A DNA stretch of 64,000 nt. It comes from Palsa-504 sp963787645 (GTDB lineage Bacteria > Actinomycetota > Actinomycetes > Streptosporangiales > Streptosporangiaceae). The notes under the pieces are model-generated. The model was not told the origin of the DNA and did no database searches. It saw only the letters and a list, made by a program, of their open reading frames with translations. Positions within the stretch are counted from its first letter, which is position 1. Each line of letters starts with the position of its first letter. Both the position numbers and the translations under genes were made by a program. The stretch spans positions 372,001 through 436,000 of the forward strand of contig CAWBDS010000002.1 in assembly GCA_963787645.1 (NCBI GenBank), read 5' to 3'. Of the stretch, positions 17,006 to 24,989 are shown in pieces.

Positions 17006-17999
17006 GGCTAGCCTCCATTTCTACCTGCCGGTCCCGGGTCCGCACGTGGCAGGCCGCCCAGCCGGGCAGCAGCGGGGTCAGCCGGGGATCTTCGCGGCGG
17101 CAGATGTCCTCCGCGAGCGGACAGCGCGGGGCGAACGAGCACCCGGTGTTCGGCTGCGACAGGTCCGGCGGCGAACCCGGGATGCCGCCGATCTCCACCA
17201 CGTCGGCCCGCGGGTCGCCGTAGCAGTTCAGCAGCGCCTCGGTGTAGGGATGGTGCCGGCCGTGCGCCATGACCCGGGCCGGCTGGTCCTCAACGATCCG
17301 GCCCGCGTACATGACCATCACCCGGTCCGTGGCCTCCAGCACCACGCCCAGGTCGTGGCTGATCAAGATGGCGGTGAAGCCACGCTCGCGCTGCAGGTCC
17401 TTGATCATCTTCATGACCGCCTGCTGCACGATCACGTCCAGCGCGGTGGTCGGCTCATCGAACACGATCAGGCGCGGCTGCAGGGACAGGGCCAGCGCGA
17501 TCGAGACCCGCTGCCGCATGCCGCCGGACAGCTCGTGCGGGAAGCGGCCGAGCACCGCGGCGTCCAGCCGCACGCTGTCCAGCAGCTCCGCGCCGCGCCG
17601 CCGGATGCCCGCGGCCGACAGGTCGTCGCCCGGCCGGGCGTGCGCCTTGAGCACGTCGCCGAACTGCTTGCCGATGCTGCGCACCGGGTTCAGCGCGTTC
17701 ATCCCGCTCTGCAGGACCAGCGCGAAGCCGTTGCGCCGCTGCCGGCGTAGCTGTTCCCCGCTCAGGCCGGCGATGTCGGTGCCGTCGAAGCGGATGGTGC
17801 CGCCGGTCAGCCGGGCCGGCGGGCGCAGCATCCGGGTCAGCGCGTAGCCCAGGGTCGTCTTGCCGCATCCGGACTCGCCGACCAGCCCGACGAACTCACC
17901 CTGCTCCAGGGTCAGCTCCACGTCACGGACCGACCAGATCCGCGCGCCGCGCTTGGGCTCGTAGGCGACGTTGACGCCGCGTGCTTCCAGTAGGGCCAT
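16995..17999 (-). CDS. ABC transporter ATP-binding protein (DppD/OppD type)
   Basis: 334 residues from ATG 17999 (ATGA overlap with the permease gene). Walker A GLVGESGCGKTTL, signature ELSGGMRQRVSIAL, Walker B LIVFDEPTTALD and His in LISHDLGVV. The C-terminal family-specific extension contains the CSFAPRCPLAEDICR segment. Its four conserved cysteines are of the kind that bind an iron-sulfur cluster in OppD/DppD proteins. Inner face of the membrane; powers the two adjacent permeases. Confidence 0.88.
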   Translation of the reverse strand: MALLEARGVNVAYEPKRGARIWSVRDVELTLEQGEFVGLVGESGCGKTTLGYALTRMLRPPARLTGGTIRFDGTDIAGLSGEQLRRQRRNGFALVLQSGMNALNPVRSIGKQFGDVLKAHARPGDDLSAAGIRRRGAELLDSVRLDAAVLGRFPHELSGGMRQRVSIALALSLQPRLIVFDEPTTALDVIVQQAVMKMIKDLQRERGFTAILISHDLGVVLEATDRVMVMYAGRIVEDQPARVMAHGRHHPYTEALLNCYGDPRADVVEIGGIPGSPPDLSQPNTGCSFAPRCPLAEDICRREDPRLTPLLPGWAACHVRTRDRQVEMEASHAG

Positions 18000-18934
18000 C
18001 ACTTCTCCCTGAGCCGGGGGTTGGACAGCGCGTCGACGCCGAAGTTGATCAGCGTGAACGACACCATCAGCAAGACGATGGCCAGACCGGGCGCGAGCAC
18101 CATCAGCCACTGGCCGGTCAGCAGCGCGTTCTGCTGCTGGGCGGCGTACAAGATGGTGCCCCAGCTGACCGTGGCCGGGTTGCCCAGCCCGAGGAACTCC
18201 AGGCTGGCCTCGGCCAGCACCGCCGCGGTCGCGGCGGCGAAGAAGCTGGCCGCCACCAGCGAGGTCATGTTGGGCAGGATCTCCCGGAACACCACCCGCA
18301 GCAGCCGTTCCCCGGAGAACACCGCCGAGGTGACGAACTCACGGGTGCGCAGGGTCGCGGTCTGGCTGCGGATCACCCGCGCCCCGGTGGCCCAGCCGGT
18401 GAACGCCACCACCAGCACGATCGTCCACACCGAATGGCCCTGCAGGTACGCGGCCAGGATGATCATCAGCGGGATGGCCGGGATCACCAGCGCGAGGTTG
18501 GTGACGAACCCGATCACCTCGTCGATCACGCCGGGCCGGTACCCGGCGATCAGGCCGAGCGTGACGGCCACGAAGGTGGCTGCCGCCCCAGCTATCAGGC
18601 CGACGATCAGCGAGATCCGCGAGCCGTAGATGAGCTGCGAGAACACGTCCTGGCCGTTACCAGTGGTGCCGAGCAGGTTGGTGCCGCTGGGGCCCTTGTA
18701 CGGCGTGAACGAGGTGGCGGTGGGGGAGTGCGGCGCCAGCAGCGGCGCGAAGATCGCCACCAGGATGATCAGCCCGAGGATGATCAGCCCGGTCCGCGCC
18801 TTGCCGTTGCTCCACAGCGTGCGCAGCGCCCGCCCGACGAACCGCAGCGGCCCGGGTACCGCCTGCGCGGTGCCGCCCGGCACCGCCGCCGCGCCGGGTG
18901 CTTCCGGCGGCGGCACCGCGGTGATGATAGTCAT
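17999..18934 (-). CDS. ABC transporter permease (DppC/OppC type)
   Basis: 311 residues with a cytoplasmic Pro/Ala-rich N-terminus and about six transmembrane helices (for example TGLIILGLIILVAIFAPLLA). The C-terminal half carries the EAA-loop coupling motif VVFREILPNMTSLVAASFF. The preceding loop SPTATSFTPYKGPSGTNLLG with GRDV-like GNGQDVFSQLIYGSRIS is typical of DppC-type permeases. ATGA overlaps on both sides. Confidence 0.88.
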   Translation of the reverse strand: MTIITAVPPPEAPGAAAVPGGTAQAVPGPLRFVGRALRTLWSNGKARTGLIILGLIILVAIFAPLLAPHSPTATSFTPYKGPSGTNLLGTTGNGQDVFSQLIYGSRISLIVGLIAGAAATFVAVTLGLIAGYRPGVIDEVIGFVTNLALVIPAIPLMIILAAYLQGHSVWTIVLVVAFTGWATGARVIRSQTATLRTREFVTSAVFSGERLLRVVFREILPNMTSLVAASFFAAATAAVLAEASLEFLGLGNPATVSWGTILYAAQQQNALLTGQWLMVLAPGLAIVLLMVSFTLINFGVDALSNPRLREK

Positions 18935-19920
18935 GTTGCACTCCGGACTCTGGGGTCGAGGCGGACGTAGAACAGGTCGACGACGAAGATCGCGACCAGC
19001 ATGGCGAGCGTGATGATCAGGAACAGCGCCTGCATCAGCGGGTAGTCGTGGTTGGTCACCGCGGTGAACAGCAGCCCGCCCACGCCCGGATAGCTGAACA
19101 CGCCCTCGACCAGCACCGACCCGCCGACCACCGCGCCCAGCACCAGGCCGAACGCGGTGATGTTGGGCAGCAGCGCGTTGCGCGCCGCGTACAGTGTCGC
19201 CACCGTGCGCGAGCGCAGGCCGTTGGCCTCGGCGAACGTGATGTAGTCCTCGCCCAGGGTGTTGATCATGTTGTTACGCATGCCGAACACCCAGCCCGAC
19301 AGCGTGGTAACGGCCAGCGTGACCCCGGGCAGCACGCTGTGCTGCAGCGCGTCACCCAGGAAGGACAGGCTCCAGTTCGGTGCCGTGCCCGGACTGAAGC
19401 CGCCCTTGATCGGGAACCAGCCGTACTTGAAGGCCAGCAGGTACAGCAGCAGCAGGCCGAGCCAGAACGGCGGGAACGCTCCGAAGAACGTCGCACCTAC
19501 CGTGATCGCGGTGTCGGATGACCGGCCGCGGTGCCAGCCCGCGTAGATCCCCAGCAGCGTGCCCACGATGAACGCGACGACGGTCGTCACGCCCACCAGC
19601 GCCAGCGTCCACGGCAGAGCTTTGCCGATGGTCTGCGCCACGGTCTGGCTGGGGAACGAGTACGAGGTACCGAAGTTGAAGGTGAAGATGTCCTTCAGGT
19701 AGTCCCAGTACTGCACGAACAGGCTGGCGTGCGGCGCGCCGAGCTGGGCCTCGATGGCGGCGCGTTCCGCGTTGGTGATCGGGACCCCGGCCGACGCGAG
19801 CTTGCCCAGCGCCGCGTCGACCGGTGAGCCAGGCATGAGCCTGGGCAACAGGAAATTCAGTGTGATGGCTGCCCACAGCGTGACCACGAACAGCGTCACC
19901 TTGCGTAGGACGTAAGGCAT
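18931..19920 (-). CDS. ABC transporter permease (DppB/OppB type)
   Basis: 329 residues, about six transmembrane helices. The first helix starts at MPYVLRKVTLFVVTLWAA and is followed by the conserved PRLMPGSPVD. The EAA-type coupling loop is TLYAARNALLPNITAFGLV. Length and order match DppB. It starts 12 bases after the substrate-binding protein gene and overlaps the next permease by ATGA. Confidence 0.88.
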   Translation of the reverse strand: MPYVLRKVTLFVVTLWAAITLNFLLPRLMPGSPVDAALGKLASAGVPITNAERAAIEAQLGAPHASLFVQYWDYLKDIFTFNFGTSYSFPSQTVAQTIGKALPWTLALVGVTTVVAFIVGTLLGIYAGWHRGRSSDTAITVGATFFGAFPPFWLGLLLLYLLAFKYGWFPIKGGFSPGTAPNWSLSFLGDALQHSVLPGVTLAVTTLSGWVFGMRNNMINTLGEDYITFAEANGLRSRTVATLYAARNALLPNITAFGLVLGAVVGGSVLVEGVFSYPGVGGLLFTAVTNHDYPLMQALFLIITLAMLVAIFVVDLFYVRLDPRVRSAT

Positions 19921-19932
19921 GTCACGCCCCGG

Positions 19933-21609
19933 TCATTTGGCACTGACCAGGTGAGTCACCACGGTGAGCAGCGCGTCGGTGTAGGGGGTCGGCAGGGTGT
20001 ACGGGTCGCTGGCCGACGGCCAGCCGGTGAAGTGCTTGGTGGAGAACACGCCCCAGCTGCCGCCGTAGTACAGGAGCACGACCGGAACGTTGTTGTACAC
20101 CATCGTCTCGAGCTGGTCGGTCGCCTGCTTCTGCGCGGCGGGGCTGGTCGTCGCGGCTAGCACGGACAGGGCGTGGTTGATCCCGGGGTTGCTGTACCGC
20201 TCGAAGTTGTTCACCGTGGGCGTGTGCACCGGGGTCGCGTAGGCGCTGTTCAGCGCCAGGTTGTAATCGTTGTACGGGATGCCGGTGCCACCGAAGCCGC
20301 CGATCGCCGCATTGAACGTCCCGGCCTGGGTCGTCTGCGAGTACTGCGCGTACTGCGGCTCGTCCAGGTTGACCTTGATGCCGACCTTCCCGAGTTCGCT
20401 GCTGATCTCAGTGGCGGCCGCGGCCCAGTCGGTGAAGCTGTTCGGCAGCGTGATGGTCATGCTGGCCTGGGTGCCGTTCGCACCGACCAGCTTGCCGCCG
20501 CGCAGGGTGTAACCGGCCTTGGCGAACGCGGCCATGGCAGCCGACGTGTTCTGGCTGACCATGCCCTGGTTGGGCAGGCCCGGGCTCAGCCACTGCTGCT
20601 CATTCGGCAGGATGATCCCGCTGGTGCTGGCCGCCGCCATGTAGCCGTTGACGGCCTTCTTGGCGATCGTGGCGCGATTTAGCGACAGCGAGACGCCCTG
20701 GCGGAAGTTGACGTTGTTGTACGGCGCCTGGGTCAGGTTAAGGAACAGGCCGATGGTGCCGCCGGGCGGGAACCAGTATTTGTTCGTGGCCGGGTCACGG
20801 CTCACGTAGGTGGCCTGGACATCAGGCAGGTACTGGTACGCCCAGTCGTACTGGCCGCTGCTGACTTCCAGCTGGTTGGTGCTCTGGTTGCTGGACTGAG
20901 CCGGGAACACCACTGAGCTCGGCGCGATACTCGAGGCGCCCCAGTACAGCGGGTTCTTGGTCAGCGTGTACTGAGTCGGCGAGAAGCTGCTCAGCTTGAA
21001 CGGCCCGGTACCCACCGGGTCGGTGTTGGTGAACTTGACCGGGTCGGAGATCTTGGACCAGATGTGCTCGGGCACGATCGGGGTCTGCGCGATCGTGGCG
21101 GCGAACGGGACGTTGGGCGCCTTGAAGGTGAACGTGACGTTGCTGCCCGCGGCGGAGACGCCGCTGATCTGCGACCAGATCCCGTTGGTGTCCAGCGCCG
21201 GGTACTTCTTCAGCAGGTCGAACGTGAACACCACGTCGGCGGCGGTGAAGGGGGTGCCGTCACTCCACTTCACGCCCGGCCGGATGGCGTACACCAACGT
21301 CGTGGGGTTGGTGAACTTGTACCCGGTGGCCAGGAACGGCGTGTAGCTGCCGTTGACCGTGCTGACCGTCTCCAGCGGCGCGTAGATCAGGCGGGAGCCG
21401 CCCAACTCCCCGGTGGGGTTGAGCGGGTTGAAGTCCTCCACCAGCGTCGGGTTGCCGACGTCACCCTGGATGGTCAGGACGCCGCCGCCGGCCGCGCTGC
21501 CGGAGTTTCCGGCCGAGTTATGCGACGAGCATGCGCTAGCGGTGGTCGCCAGCAGGGCCGCGGCGCCGATGCATACCGCGACGGATCTGGCATGGAACAG
21601 GGGTTTCAT
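19933..21609 (-). CDS. Family 5 extracellular solute-binding lipoprotein
   Basis: About 558 residues. Start ATG 21609 has AGGAG at the right distance; the signal peptide runs to the lipobox TTASAC, with Cys lipidated. The mature protein has the SBP_bac_5 pattern: DVVFTFDLLKKYPAL, the KNPLYWGASS segment, and NFRQGVSLSLNRATIAK. Family 5 proteins bind peptides, nickel or, in several bacteria, cello-, xylo- and other oligosaccharides. The co-operonic glycosidases and LacI regulator make oligosaccharide the better guess. First gene of the operon; the promoter should lie in 21610-21921. Confidence 0.85.
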   Translation of the reverse strand: MKPLFHARSVAVCIGAAALLATTASACSSHNSAGNSGSAAGGGVLTIQGDVGNPTLVEDFNPLNPTGELGGSRLIYAPLETVSTVNGSYTPFLATGYKFTNPTTLVYAIRPGVKWSDGTPFTAADVVFTFDLLKKYPALDTNGIWSQISGVSAAGSNVTFTFKAPNVPFAATIAQTPIVPEHIWSKISDPVKFTNTDPVGTGPFKLSSFSPTQYTLTKNPLYWGASSIAPSSVVFPAQSSNQSTNQLEVSSGQYDWAYQYLPDVQATYVSRDPATNKYWFPPGGTIGLFLNLTQAPYNNVNFRQGVSLSLNRATIAKKAVNGYMAAASTSGIILPNEQQWLSPGLPNQGMVSQNTSAAMAAFAKAGYTLRGGKLVGANGTQASMTITLPNSFTDWAAAATEISSELGKVGIKVNLDEPQYAQYSQTTQAGTFNAAIGGFGGTGIPYNDYNLALNSAYATPVHTPTVNNFERYSNPGINHALSVLAATTSPAAQKQATDQLETMVYNNVPVVLLYYGGSWGVFSTKHFTGWPSASDPYTLPTPYTDALLTVVTHLVSAK

Positions 21610-21921
21610 GTGTTTCTCCTCGACAGTGCCGGGCGGCATCGTTCGGTACCTCGCCCGGCAGGCAACGGATCCGGGCCCAAGCCCGGCCTGGATAGGGAAG
21701 GGGCTCGCCGCCCCAGAACGTCCGTGTCCCCCGTCGCCCCGTCACGGGCCTGAACCCGCCCTTCGGCCGTCCCGTCACCGGCCGCGCCCCATGTCCCCCC
21801 GTCGCCAGCCTCGGCCGCCCGCGGAGCATCATCTGCCCCGGCTGCCCCACAAAACCTGATGTGTTCGCGCTGCCGGTACTGACGCTGGCCCCGCCAGCGC
21901 TTCGGGTATCGGCCCGGCTCC
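21610..21921. other. Intergenic region upstream of the transporter operon
   Basis: 312 bp between the LacI stop and the binding-protein start. It contains GC-rich, partly repetitive sequence (two related CCGTCAC-type segments near 21740-21780) and a single weak match to the LacI operator core, AGCGCTT at 21896-21902, lacking the TA flanks. I see no clear gene, no convincing terminator and no strong -10 box. Confidence 0.4.
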
Positions 21922-22983
21922 TCATGCCTTCCTAGGCTGGCCCTTGTCCGTGGCCCGGGTCCGGCACCCGCAGCTGCGGCGGATCACGGCCCGGGTCGCC
22001 AGCATCACCGACTGGCGCGATGCGGTCGGGTGCGCGATCCGGTCCAGCAGCACCCGCACCGACTGCTCGCCCAGCTCACGCATGGGCTGGCGGACCGTGG
22101 TCAGCCCGGGCCGGACGTGATGCGCCGCGGAGATGTCGTCGAACCCGGTCACCGCCACGTCCGCCGGGACGCGCAGCCGCCTGGCGCTCAGCGCGCTCAG
22201 CGCCCCGATCGCCATCTCGTCGTTGCCGCACACGATGGCGCGCGGCGCGAGGCCCTGGGCCAGCATGCCCGCGACCGCCTGCCGGCCGGCCTCCTCGGTG
22301 AACCCGCCGCTCGCGGCGGGCGCACCGGGTACCAGCAGGCCCGCCTGGCGCAACGCCTCGCAGAAGCCGTCGAACCGCTCGCCAGAGTCCGGCGAGTCCG
22401 GCGGACCGGCCAGGAAGGCCAGGTCGGTATGGCCGTGCACCTCGATCAGGTGCGCGGTGATCTCCCGGCTGCCACTGCGGTTGTCGACGCCCACGAAGTC
22501 GGGGCCCTCCCCGGCGGACCGCCCGGCCAGCACCACCACCGGCACGCTGCGCGACAGCGCCGCGATGTCCGCCTCGGACAGGCTGCGCGCCATCACCACC
22601 AGGCCGTCGGTCTTGCCCGCCACCGAGAACGCCAGATCGCGTCCCAACGCGGTCCGGGTCGCCGCGATCATCACCGCGTCCCCGGCCAAGGTCGCCGCCC
22701 GCTCCGCGCCCCGGATCACCTGGTCCACGTACAGCGGCGACTCTTCCTCGGCCTCGCCTGACTGCCCGAGATCGGGGAACAGCAGCCCGACCACCCCGGC
22801 CCGCTTGGAGGCCAGTCCCCGGGCCGGCCCGCTCGGCACCCAGCCCAGCTCGGCCGCCGTAGCGCGGACCCGCTCCCGCGTCACTGCCGAGAAGCCCTTG
22901 CCGTCCGCCATCACCCGCAACACGGTCGCCGTCGACACGCCGCTGCGCTGCGCGACCTCATAAATCGTCGACCTGTCAGGCAC
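21922..22983 (-). CDS. LacI-family transcriptional regulator
   Basis: 353 residues. The N-terminal HTH is STIYEVAQRSGVSTATVLRV followed by the hinge region ELGWVPSGPARGLASKRAGV. The C-terminal sugar-binding-protein-like domain includes GLLFPDLG, IVCGNDEMAIGALSAL and the terminal effector region VTGFDDISAAHHVRPGLTTV, all typical of sugar-responsive LacI/GalR members. The C-terminus SCGCRTRA is cysteine-containing. Its promoter holds two perfect operators, so autoregulation is likely. As the only regulator in the locus it probably also controls the transporter/glycosidase operon downstream on the same strand, perhaps by read-through. Confidence 0.88.
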   Translation of the reverse strand: MPDRSTIYEVAQRSGVSTATVLRVMADGKGFSAVTRERVRATAAELGWVPSGPARGLASKRAGVVGLLFPDLGQSGEAEEESPLYVDQVIRGAERAATLAGDAVMIAATRTALGRDLAFSVAGKTDGLVVMARSLSEADIAALSRSVPVVVLAGRSAGEGPDFVGVDNRSGSREITAHLIEVHGHTDLAFLAGPPDSPDSGERFDGFCEALRQAGLLVPGAPAASGGFTEEAGRQAVAGMLAQGLAPRAIVCGNDEMAIGALSALSARRLRVPADVAVTGFDDISAAHHVRPGLTTVRQPMRELGEQSVRVLLDRIAHPTASRQSVMLATRAVIRRSCGCRTRATDKGQPRKA

Positions 22984-23024
22984 TTCCCGGACCTCTGCCT
23001 CGTCGCAGGTAAGCGGTTGCTCTA

Positions 23025-23056
23025 GTTAAGCGCTTACGTTGGTTAAGCGCTTACGT
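23025..23056. promoter_or_regulatory. Two tandem LacI-type operators
   Basis: The palindrome TAAGCGCTTA, with a central CG as in LacI/PurR-type sites, occurs at 23027-23036 and 23044-23053, both inside the longer GTTAAGCGCTTACGT. Centres are 17 bp apart. They lie 44-70 bp upstream of the LacI start. A weaker third half-site (GTAAGCGGTT) begins at 23009. Confidence 0.85.
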
Positions 23057-23098
23057 AACCACAGCGCGCCACCTCTGTCAAGGCCCAAAGCGGCGGTT

Positions 23099-23156
23099 AC
23101 CTGGTTGATGGGCCGTTATACCGGCTCATGCTGGCACGGCGGCCCATCGACCAGGT
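23099..23156. repeat. Inverted repeat, 17-bp arms
   Basis: Arms 23099-23115 (ACCTGGTTGATGGGCCG) and 23140-23156 are complementary at 16 of 17 positions, with a 24-base loop containing TTATACCGG. It sits just downstream of the PhzF stop and can act as its terminator. Parts of it (GGCCCATCG, TTATA.CCGG) recur near 34390-34440 and 59322. Confidence 0.7.
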
Positions 23157-23179
23157 TCGGGCGGGCGTGCCCAGCAGCG

Positions 23180-24007
23180 CTAGATCTCCACCGTGCCGCT
23201 GATGCAGGTGACGGTGCTGCCGCCGACCCAGACCTGGCCGTTCTCGTCCTGGGAGATCTGTATCCGGCCACGACGGCCCAGGGCCGTGCCCTGGCTGGCC
23301 AGGTAGGGGGCCTGGAGCCGGCCGGTACCCAGCAGCCACTGGGCCAGCGACGCGTTCAGGCTGCCCGTGACCGGGTCCTCGACCGTGCTGACCTGTCCGC
23401 TGAACGCCCGGACCTCCAGCGCCACCGCCGACCCGGGCGGATGGAGCCCGGCCACGCCGATGTCCATGGATACCGTCCCAGGCCGGATCGCGAGCGCCGC
23501 CTCCGCGCTGTCCAGCAGCACGGCCACCCAGCCCGGGCCGTTGTCGGCCCACTGGATGTCGACCATCTCGTCCCGGCCGATGTTCAGCTCGGCAGCCACC
23601 CGGTCGGCCACCTCATCCTCGACCGGTCCCGAGCGCACCAGCGGCGGCGCGGCAAAGGCCAGGCCCGTATCGGTCTGCTTGATCGCGACCAGTCCGGCCC
23701 CGCACTGCTGCACCACGAGCCCGGCCTGGGCCGGGCGGCCGCCCGCCTCCAGCCAGGCGTGGCAGGTGCCCAGCGTCGGGTGACCGGCGAACGGCAGCTC
23801 GCTGCTCGGCGTGAAGATCCGGACCAGGTAGTCCGCCCCGCTGGCTTGCGGCGGCAGGACGAACGTGGTCTCGGACAGGTTCGTCCAGTTCGCGACCTGG
23901 CGCATCTGCTCGTCGCTCAGGCCCTCGGCGCCGAGCACGACCGCGAGCGGGTTGCCAAAGTAGGGGGTGTCGGTGAACACGTCGACCTGACGGAACTGCC
24001 GTGGCAT
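23180..24007 (-). CDS. PhzF-family isomerase/epimerase
   Basis: 275 residues with the two-lobed diaminopimelate-epimerase-like fold of PhzF proteins. Catalytic Glu is E46 in NLSETTFVLPP; other hallmarks are GNPLAVVL (residues 18-25), FTPSSELPFAGHPTLGT and EDPVTGSLNASLAQWL. Substrate is unknown, and most PhzF paralogues do not make phenazines. No phenazine genes are nearby. Monocistronic, followed by an inverted repeat. Confidence 0.85.
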   Translation of the reverse strand: MPRQFRQVDVFTDTPYFGNPLAVVLGAEGLSDEQMRQVANWTNLSETTFVLPPQASGADYLVRIFTPSSELPFAGHPTLGTCHAWLEAGGRPAQAGLVVQQCGAGLVAIKQTDTGLAFAAPPLVRSGPVEDEVADRVAAELNIGRDEMVDIQWADNGPGWVAVLLDSAEAALAIRPGTVSMDIGVAGLHPPGSAVALEVRAFSGQVSTVEDPVTGSLNASLAQWLLGTGRLQAPYLASQGTALGRRGRIQISQDENGQVWVGGSTVTCISGTVEI

Positions 24008-24081
24008 AGCCCCCGAGTCTAGGCCGTCCCAAAGCCAGGCGGCAGATCCAATCCGCCCCCCTCTGGCCGGTCCGCGCCGCC

Positions 24082-24951
24082 CTAAGACGCGTCACCCACA
24101 GACACGGACACATAGTCGCGCCAGGAGTGCTGCGGCTCAAATCCCAGCACCTCCCGAGCCCGGTCGATCGCCAGCAGCGTGCCGAACTCCCCGACTTCAC
24201 GCCGCAGCGCCACCCCCGGGAACATCTCGGCCAGCAGCTCCGCCGAGGGGCGGTTCATCACCGTGTCCGCGGCCGCGATGATAAAGGCTGGATGCCCGGC
24301 CACGGCCTCACCGGGCGCTTCCAAGGCAAGCCGGCACGACAAAGCCACGTCCCGTTCGTCGATGTATCCCCACAGATTCCACTTACGGTCCCGCGCGTTG
24401 GTCCAGAACTCAGAGAACTCGTGGTAGTCCTCCGCCCGCCAGATGTTGGAGAAACGCAGCGCGATGAACGGGATACCCGACCACTGGGCGAAGTGTCCGG
24501 CGATCGTCTCGGTGGCCACCTTGGACAGCGCGTAGGTCGAGGTCGGCAGCGGGAAGTGGTCCTCATCCACCGGCGCGTACCGCGGCGGCAGATCGAAGGG
24601 CAGGCCTAGCGTGGTCTCGCTCGACGCCCAGACCACACGGCCCAGGCTCAGGTTGACCGCGGCCTGGAACACGTTGAAGTTCATGGTCACGTTCGTGTTG
24701 AACGTGACCGGCGGGGTGGCCAGGCCCGGAGCCGGGATGTTGGCCAGGTGCACGACGGCATCGGCGCCCCGCAGCGCCTCGAGCGCCTGGCCGTAATCGG
24801 TCAGGTCGGCCCGGAGCATGCCTTCGAAGCGATCGGCCTCCGAGACCGCGATGTCGGTCGCCGCCACCTCGTAGCCGTGCTCGCTCAGGTCCCGTACCAC
24901 CGCCCGGCCCGCCTGGCCGGCCGCTCCCGTCACGCAGATCCGCTGTGCCAT
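24082..24951 (-). CDS. NAD(P)-dependent epimerase/dehydratase (extended SDR)
   Basis: 289 residues. The NAD-binding motif is VTGAAGQAGRAV (GxxGxxG), the first acidic residue after beta2 is in AATDI, the catalytic Ser region is VVWASSETTLG, and Tyr/Lys are in YALSKVATE. RFSNIWR and WGYIDERDVA are typical for UDP-sugar epimerase-like SDRs. Length matches the short actinobacterial group of this family. Substrate unknown. Not obviously in an operon. Confidence 0.82.
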   Translation of the reverse strand: MAQRICVTGAAGQAGRAVVRDLSEHGYEVAATDIAVSEADRFEGMLRADLTDYGQALEALRGADAVVHLANIPAPGLATPPVTFNTNVTMNFNVFQAAVNLSLGRVVWASSETTLGLPFDLPPRYAPVDEDHFPLPTSTYALSKVATETIAGHFAQWSGIPFIALRFSNIWRAEDYHEFSEFWTNARDRKWNLWGYIDERDVALSCRLALEAPGEAVAGHPAFIIAAADTVMNRPSAELLAEMFPGVALRREVGEFGTLLAIDRAREVLGFEPQHSWRDYVSVSVGDAS

Positions 24952-24989
24952 CCCGTTCCTTTCCCGTCGCGGTTACCCGCACTAGCCTT

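Noticed and set aside
16196..21609. Oligopeptide uptake operon (opp/dpp)
   Set aside because: Component families match peptide importers, but two glycosidases in the same operon and a LacI regulator make a sugar substrate more likely; gene symbols opp/dpp were not assigned.
23180..24007. Phenazine biosynthesis (phzF)
   Set aside because: Isolated PhzF-family gene; none of the other phz genes is present, and most family members have other roles.
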